A program made the translations under genes and the position numbers. A DNA stretch of 17,850 nucleotides from Actinomycetes bacterium (GTDB lineage Bacteria > Actinomycetota > Thermoleophilia > Solirubrobacterales > Solirubrobacteraceae): contig JAEYAL010000310.1 in assembly GCA_023404805.1 (NCBI GenBank), positions 1 to 17,850 on the forward strand. The letters are read 5' to 3'. Shown here piece after piece: positions 14,706 to 17,850 of this stretch (positions are counted from its first letter, which is position 1; each line of letters starts with the position of its first letter). Under the pieces are notes generated by a model that worked only from the letters and a program-made list of their open reading frames with translations, ran no database searches and was not told where the DNA came from.

Positions 14706-14711
14706 GCCGCG

Positions 14712-15578
14712 GTGCCGGGCCCGACCGCTGACCTGATGCCCGGGGAACGCGTTTTGGCCGTCGGCGAGGTCGAGCTCGGTGTGCAGAGCTTCGGCGATCC
14801 GGCGCACCCCGCGATGCTGCTGATCATGGGCGGCGCGGCTTCGATGCTGCACTGGGACGAGGCGTTCTGCGAGCAGCTCGCCGCCGCCGGCCGCTACGTC
14901 ATACGCTACGACCACCGCGACACCGGCCGCTCCACCACCGGCACACCCGGCGAGCCGACCTACACAGGCGCCGACTTGGCGGCCGACGCCGCCCGCCTGC
15001 TCGGCGTGCTCGGCGTCGAACGCGCGCATCTCGTCGGCATGTCGATGGGCGCGGCGCTGGCGGTGCAGGTTGCGCTCCAGCAGCCTGAGCTGGTCGCGAC
15101 GCTCACCCTGATCGCGTTCACCTCCGGCGAAAACGCCCCGGACGGCGCGCCACTGCCCGCGATGTCAGAGGAGCTCGCGGCGTTCTTCGCGGGCGACGGC
15201 CCAGTCCCGGAGGACCCTGCCGAGGCGCTCGTCGAAGGCGAGCGGCCGTTCGCTGCGCCCGGCGCGTTCGACGAGGACGCGGCTCGCGAGCGCGCACGGC
15301 GCATCGTCGACCGGTCGCACGACGTGGCCGCCGGCGACAACCACTTCGCGGCCGTGGAGGGAAGCATGTCGAATGCGCCGCTTGCGTCTCTGCGGCTCCC
15401 CACGCTGGTGGTCCACGGCAGCGCCGACCCGCTGTTCCCGCTTCCGCATGGAGAGGCCGTCGCCGCGGCGATCCCGGGCGCGGAGCTGCTCGTCCTCGAG
15501 GGTGTCGGCCACGAGGCGCCGCCGCCGAGCACCTACGGCGTGGCGGTGCCGCGGCTCATCGCGCACACCGCCCGGTAA
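14712..15578 (+). CDS. Alpha/beta-hydrolase, RdmC-like esterase
   Basis: Cytoplasmic alpha/beta-hydrolase of 288 residues. Triad: nucleophile S111 in GMSMG (109-113), acid D239 in HGSADPLFP, base H267 in GVGHEAP. The oxyanion region is LLIMGGAASMLHW (36-48), and IRYDHRDTGRSTT (64-76) is typical of the aclacinomycin methylesterase (RdmC) type group. A variable lid spans about 140-215. Substrate unknown; most such genes outside antibiotic clusters have no assigned role. The frame begins at GTG 14712, 6 nt after ku 2; ATG 14736 (residue 9) is an alternative start. The tight spacing suggests co-transcription with ligD-ku-ku, but it has no known part in end joining. The stop lies inside a perfect hairpin. 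Confidence 0.9.
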   Translation: MPGPTADLMPGERVLAVGEVELGVQSFGDPAHPAMLLIMGGAASMLHWDEAFCEQLAAAGRYVIRYDHRDTGRSTTGTPGEPTYTGADLAADAARLLGVLGVERAHLVGMSMGAALAVQVALQQPELVATLTLIAFTSGENAPDGAPLPAMSEELAAFFAGDGPVPEDPAEALVEGERPFAAPGAFDEDAARERARRIVDRSHDVAAGDNHFAAVEGSMSNAPLASLRLPTLVVHGSADPLFPLPHGEAVAAAIPGAELLVLEGVGHEAPPPSTYGVAVPRLIAHTAR

Positions 15579-15586
15579 GCCGGGCG
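15569..15586 (+). terminator. Hairpin overlapping the hydrolase stop, likely end of the NHEJ operon
   Basis: CGCCCGG (15569-15575) pairs perfectly with CCGGGCG (15580-15586) around TAAG. The TAA stop (15576-15578) forms the loop. It lies 40 nt before the next gene and probably ends the ligD-ku-ku-hydrolase transcript. No T-tract is present. Confidence 0.55.
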
Positions 15587-15626
15587 AGGGCGCGTCGGCG
15601 CAGGCCTCGCGTGAGACCATGCACCC

Positions 15627-16304
15627 ATGCCGCACGTGATCGGGATCTGCGAGGACGACGCCGCGCTGCGGTCGGTGCTCGTGCGCGGTTTGGAGGACGA
15701 AGGCTTCGAGGTCTCAGCGGTCGGCACGGGCCGTGAGGCGATCGAGCGCTTCGGCAACGGCACGGCGCCGGATGCCATCGTCCTCGACATCGGCCTGCCT
15801 GACGCCGACGGGCGGGACGTGTGCCAGGCGCTGCGGGCCTCCGGCCTCACGACGCCGGTGCTGTTCTTGACGGCGCGCGACGCGGTCGTCGACCGTGTCG
15901 CCGGGTTCCGCTCCGGCGGCGACGACTATCTCGCGAAGCCGTTCGTGCTCGTCGAGCTGATCGTGCGCCTCGAGGCGCTGCTGCGGCGCGCGCAGCCCGC
16001 AGAGCCGCGCGCCCCCACGCCCACGATCGGCCTGATCCTCGATCCGGCCGCGCACACGGTCGCGACCGCGGATGAGAGCGTGCTGCTCACCCCCACCGAG
16101 TTCCGGCTTCTCGGCGCCCTCGCCAGCGAGCCGGGCGCAGTGGTCCGGCGGCGCGCGCTGGTGCAGGCGGGCTGGCCCGACGGCGCCACCGTCCACGACA
16201 ACACCCTCGACTCGTATCTCGCCCGCCTGCGGCGCAAGCTCCGCGACGTCGGTGCCGATGAGACGATCGTGACGGTCCGCGGCGTGGGATACCGGCTCCA
16301 GTGA
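15627..16304 (+). CDS. OmpR-family response regulator
   Basis: A 225-residue two-component regulator. Receiver domain 1-115: E9/D10/D11 acidic pocket, phospho-acceptor D54 in IVLDIGLPD, T82, and K104 in YLAKPF. Winged-helix domain about 130-225: LLTPTEFRLLGAL, the VVRRRALVQAGWPDG region, DNTLDSYLARLRRKLRD recognition helix and a final VRGVGYRL hairpin. Resembles PrrA/CutR-like regulators of actinobacteria, but the target genes cannot be inferred. ATG at 15627 has no good ribosome site; GACCAT (15615-15620) ends 6 nt before it and could be a -10 element of a leaderless transcript. The TGA overlaps the next start by GTGA, so it is coupled to its cognate kinase. Confidence 0.94.
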   Translation: MPHVIGICEDDAALRSVLVRGLEDEGFEVSAVGTGREAIERFGNGTAPDAIVLDIGLPDADGRDVCQALRASGLTTPVLFLTARDAVVDRVAGFRSGGDDYLAKPFVLVELIVRLEALLRRAQPAEPRAPTPTIGLILDPAAHTVATADESVLLTPTEFRLLGALASEPGAVVRRRALVQAGWPDGATVHDNTLDSYLARLRRKLRDVGADETIVTVRGVGYRLQ

Positions 16305-17656
16305 GCCGGCTCAGTCTCCGCGCGCGCGTCACGCTGGTGTGGGTCGGCGTGCTGCTCGCCTCGATCGTCGTCCTCGGCGTCGCGGGCAACGTGCTGCTCC
16401 GCCACCAGCTCAAGGGCGACGCGACCGTCGTGCTCAAGGCGCGCGCTGACGCGCTGCTCAACACGGTCGCGCTCGACGATGCTGGCAAGGTTGTCGTCCG
16501 CGATCAGCCGCTCTCCGACGGGCCCGGATACCAGACGTGGGTGTTCACCCCGGACCGCACGGTGGCCAGCCCGCCGACCGGGTACCGCACCAATCCGTCG
16601 GCCCAGAAGCTGCGCAGCGTCACGGAGCCGACAGAGGTGTCGACCCCCCGCGGCGTGGTGCGCCTGCTTGCTGAGCCGATCAAGGACCCCAAGACCGGGC
16701 GCCAGATCGCCGTCGCGGTGGTCGGCCTCACCTTGCTGCCGTACCAGCGCACGGAGGAGCGCGCGCTCATCGCGACGGCCGTCTTCGGCCTGCTCGTGCT
16801 CCTGATCGGCGCGGCGCTGGCATGGCGCGCGGTCGGCGCCGCGCTGGCGCCGGTCGCGCAGATGGCCCGCGACGCCGAGGAGTGGAGCGAGCACGACCTC
16901 GACCGCCGCTTCAACCTCGGTCCTGTCCGCGACGAGCTCACCGGCCTCGCCGCGACGCTCGACGGCCTCCTCGGCCGGATCGCAGCCAGCCGCCGGCAGG
17001 AGCAGCGCTTCTCAGCCGAGATGGCCCACGAGATCCGGACCCCGCTCGCCGCCGTGCGCGGCGAGGCCGAGCTGCTGCGCCGCCGGGCCGACGACCCGGG
17101 CGCCGTCCGCACCGGTGTCGATGCCGTGCTCGGCCACGCCGACCGGATGGCCGACGTCGTCGACGTGCTCATGCGCTCCGTGCGCGAGGATCAGGACGCG
17201 ACCGTTGGCAACGGCACCGGCGATGCGCTCGGCGCCGCCCGCCGCGTCGTCGAGGCGTCAGCCACGATCGCGGCCGAGCAAGGCATCGACGTCACCCTGG
17301 CCCCGGGCGACGTCCTCCCGGTCGTCGGCGCGCCCGGCGATCTCGTCGAGCGCGCGCTGCAGCCGCTGGTCGACAACGCCGTGCGGTACGCCGACCACCG
17401 CGTCGTCGTGTCCGCTGGCGAGCACGACGGCGACGTCTGGATCGCCGTCGACGACGACGGCCCCGGCGTCCCCGCTGAGCTCACCGAGACCCTGTGGGAC
17501 CCTGGCGTCCGCGATGCGGGCTCAACGGGCGTCGGGCTCGGACTCGCCCTCGCGCGCCGGCTGGCGGTGAGCTGCCACGGGCGGCTCGAAGTCGCGCCGA
17601 ACGGCGGGCTCGACGGCGGCGCGCGCCTCATCTTGCACCTGCCAGCGCTGCCGTAG
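16301..17656 (+). CDS. Membrane sensor histidine kinase (HAMP-HisKA-HATPase)
   Basis: Cognate kinase of the preceding regulator, 451 residues from the GTG of the GTGA overlap. First membrane helix about 9-32; extracytoplasmic sensor about 33-153, with no recognised fold; second membrane helix about 155-178; HAMP about 177-231; HisKA with MAHEIRTPLAA, phospho-acceptor H243; HATPase about 340-450 with N-box LVDNAVRYA (N359), G1 DDDGPG (384-389), and G2 GVGLGLALARRLA (410-422). All kinase motifs are intact. The signal is unknown; the 120-residue periplasmic-type loop is the probable sensor. Followed by 194 nt without a gene to the window end. Confidence 0.95.
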   Translation: MSRLSLRARVTLVWVGVLLASIVVLGVAGNVLLRHQLKGDATVVLKARADALLNTVALDDAGKVVVRDQPLSDGPGYQTWVFTPDRTVASPPTGYRTNPSAQKLRSVTEPTEVSTPRGVVRLLAEPIKDPKTGRQIAVAVVGLTLLPYQRTEERALIATAVFGLLVLLIGAALAWRAVGAALAPVAQMARDAEEWSEHDLDRRFNLGPVRDELTGLAATLDGLLGRIAASRRQEQRFSAEMAHEIRTPLAAVRGEAELLRRRADDPGAVRTGVDAVLGHADRMADVVDVLMRSVREDQDATVGNGTGDALGAARRVVEASATIAAEQGIDVTLAPGDVLPVVGAPGDLVERALQPLVDNAVRYADHRVVVSAGEHDGDVWIAVDDDGPGVPAELTETLWDPGVRDAGSTGVGLGLALARRLAVSCHGRLEVAPNGGLDGGARLILHLPALP

Positions 17657-17670
17657 GTGGGCGGTGAAAC

Positions 17671-17682
17671 GGACCGCGGTCC
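17671..17682. other. 12-bp perfect palindrome after the kinase gene
   Basis: GGACCGCGGTCC has no central loop and sits 15 nt after the kinase stop. With no loop it is a poor terminator by itself; a protein-binding site or chance are both possible. Confidence 0.3.
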
Positions 17683-17777
17683 ACTGCTGCAAAACGACCG
17701 CGATCTTGAGTCTGTTTTCCGGCGCGACGGACGCGGGCGACGCCGCCCGGCTCGGCTGAACGGCCCTAGAACGACGT

Positions 17778-17803
17778 CGCGCACGCCGGGTGGAGCGTGC
17801 GCG
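17778..17803. terminator. Hairpin near the right end
   Basis: CGCGCACG (17778-17785) pairs exactly with CGTGCGCG (17796-17803) around a 10-nt loop, 121 nt after the kinase stop. It may terminate the two-component operon. The rest of 17657-17850 shows no gene. Confidence 0.4.
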
Positions 17804-17828
17804 GTCGGGAGAGAGAGGTGGGCGCGGC

Positions 17829-17850
17829 GGGGGGGGGGGCCCCCCCCCCC
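17829..17850. other. G11C11 terminal run, probable contig-end artefact
   Basis: Eleven G followed by eleven C close the window. A perfect homopolymer palindrome at the very end of a sequence is typical of assembly or sequencing artefacts at a contig end rather than of genomic DNA. Confidence 0.7.

Noticed and set aside
10417..15029. Very long minus-strand frames opposite ligD, ku and hydrolase
   Set aside because: Leu/Arg/Val-rich shadow translations with no recognisable domains, opposite genes with unambiguous motifs.
1..17850. tRNA, rRNA, CRISPR arrays, insertion sequences, prophage or toxin-antitoxin genes
   Set aside because: No cloverleaf, spaced direct repeats, transposase motifs or phage genes were seen; almost all DNA is accounted for by housekeeping, repair and signalling genes.

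Overview
The window is a 17.85 kb stretch of very GC-rich DNA (impression from codon third positions, not computed). It carries 15 protein genes and no tRNA, rRNA, CRISPR array or insertion sequence that I can see. GTG/TTG starts, tight ATGA/GTGA/TGATG gene overlaps, an actinobacterial-type NHEJ operon and a Thermobifida-like polyester hydrolase all suggest a high-GC actinobacterium. A soil Thermoleophilia/Solirubrobacterales-like organism would fit, but that placement is inference. The left edge cuts kdpD just inside its Walker A motif. The right edge ends in G11C11, which looks like a contig end or assembly artefact.

Layout: (1) 1-3166, kdpD (5'-truncated) and kdpE, the K+-responsive two-component system, overlapping by ATGA. 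Hairpins and a 30-bp palindrome separate kdpE from the convergent next gene. (2) 3357-5245, a secreted polyester hydrolase (PETase/cutinase family) on the minus strand, divergent from a TetR regulator. A perfect 16-bp palindrome sits just before the tetR start, and a related sequence sits near the hydrolase start. (3) 5362-6957, a ChaA-type Ca2+/H+ antiporter (minus) divergent from a small unknown protein. (4) 6992-9025, a membrane diguanylate cyclase (minus) divergent from a secreted CARDB-like protein with an acidic tail. Their 360-bp spacer holds a perfect 22-bp-arm inverted repeat. (5) 9110-10375, a PAS-only sensor protein (minus) with no output domain, divergent from (6) 10504-15578, the operon ligD-ku-ku-alpha/beta hydrolase. 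(7) 15627-17656, an OmpR-family response regulator and its histidine kinase.

The NHEJ operon is the functional centre. It encodes a three-domain LigD in phosphoesterase-ligase-polymerase order and two different Ku proteins, which together could form a complete, possibly heterodimeric, double-strand-break repair system. Around it is a signal-transduction neighbourhood: two histidine kinase/regulator pairs, a diguanylate cyclase, a PAS protein and a TetR repressor. I see no clearly new multi-gene system. The most notable items are the PETase-family enzyme with aromatic substitutions in its active site and its putative TetR control, the dual-Ku operon with an attached esterase, a Gln in the LigD polymerase motif where His is usual, and the large palindrome at 8248-8299.
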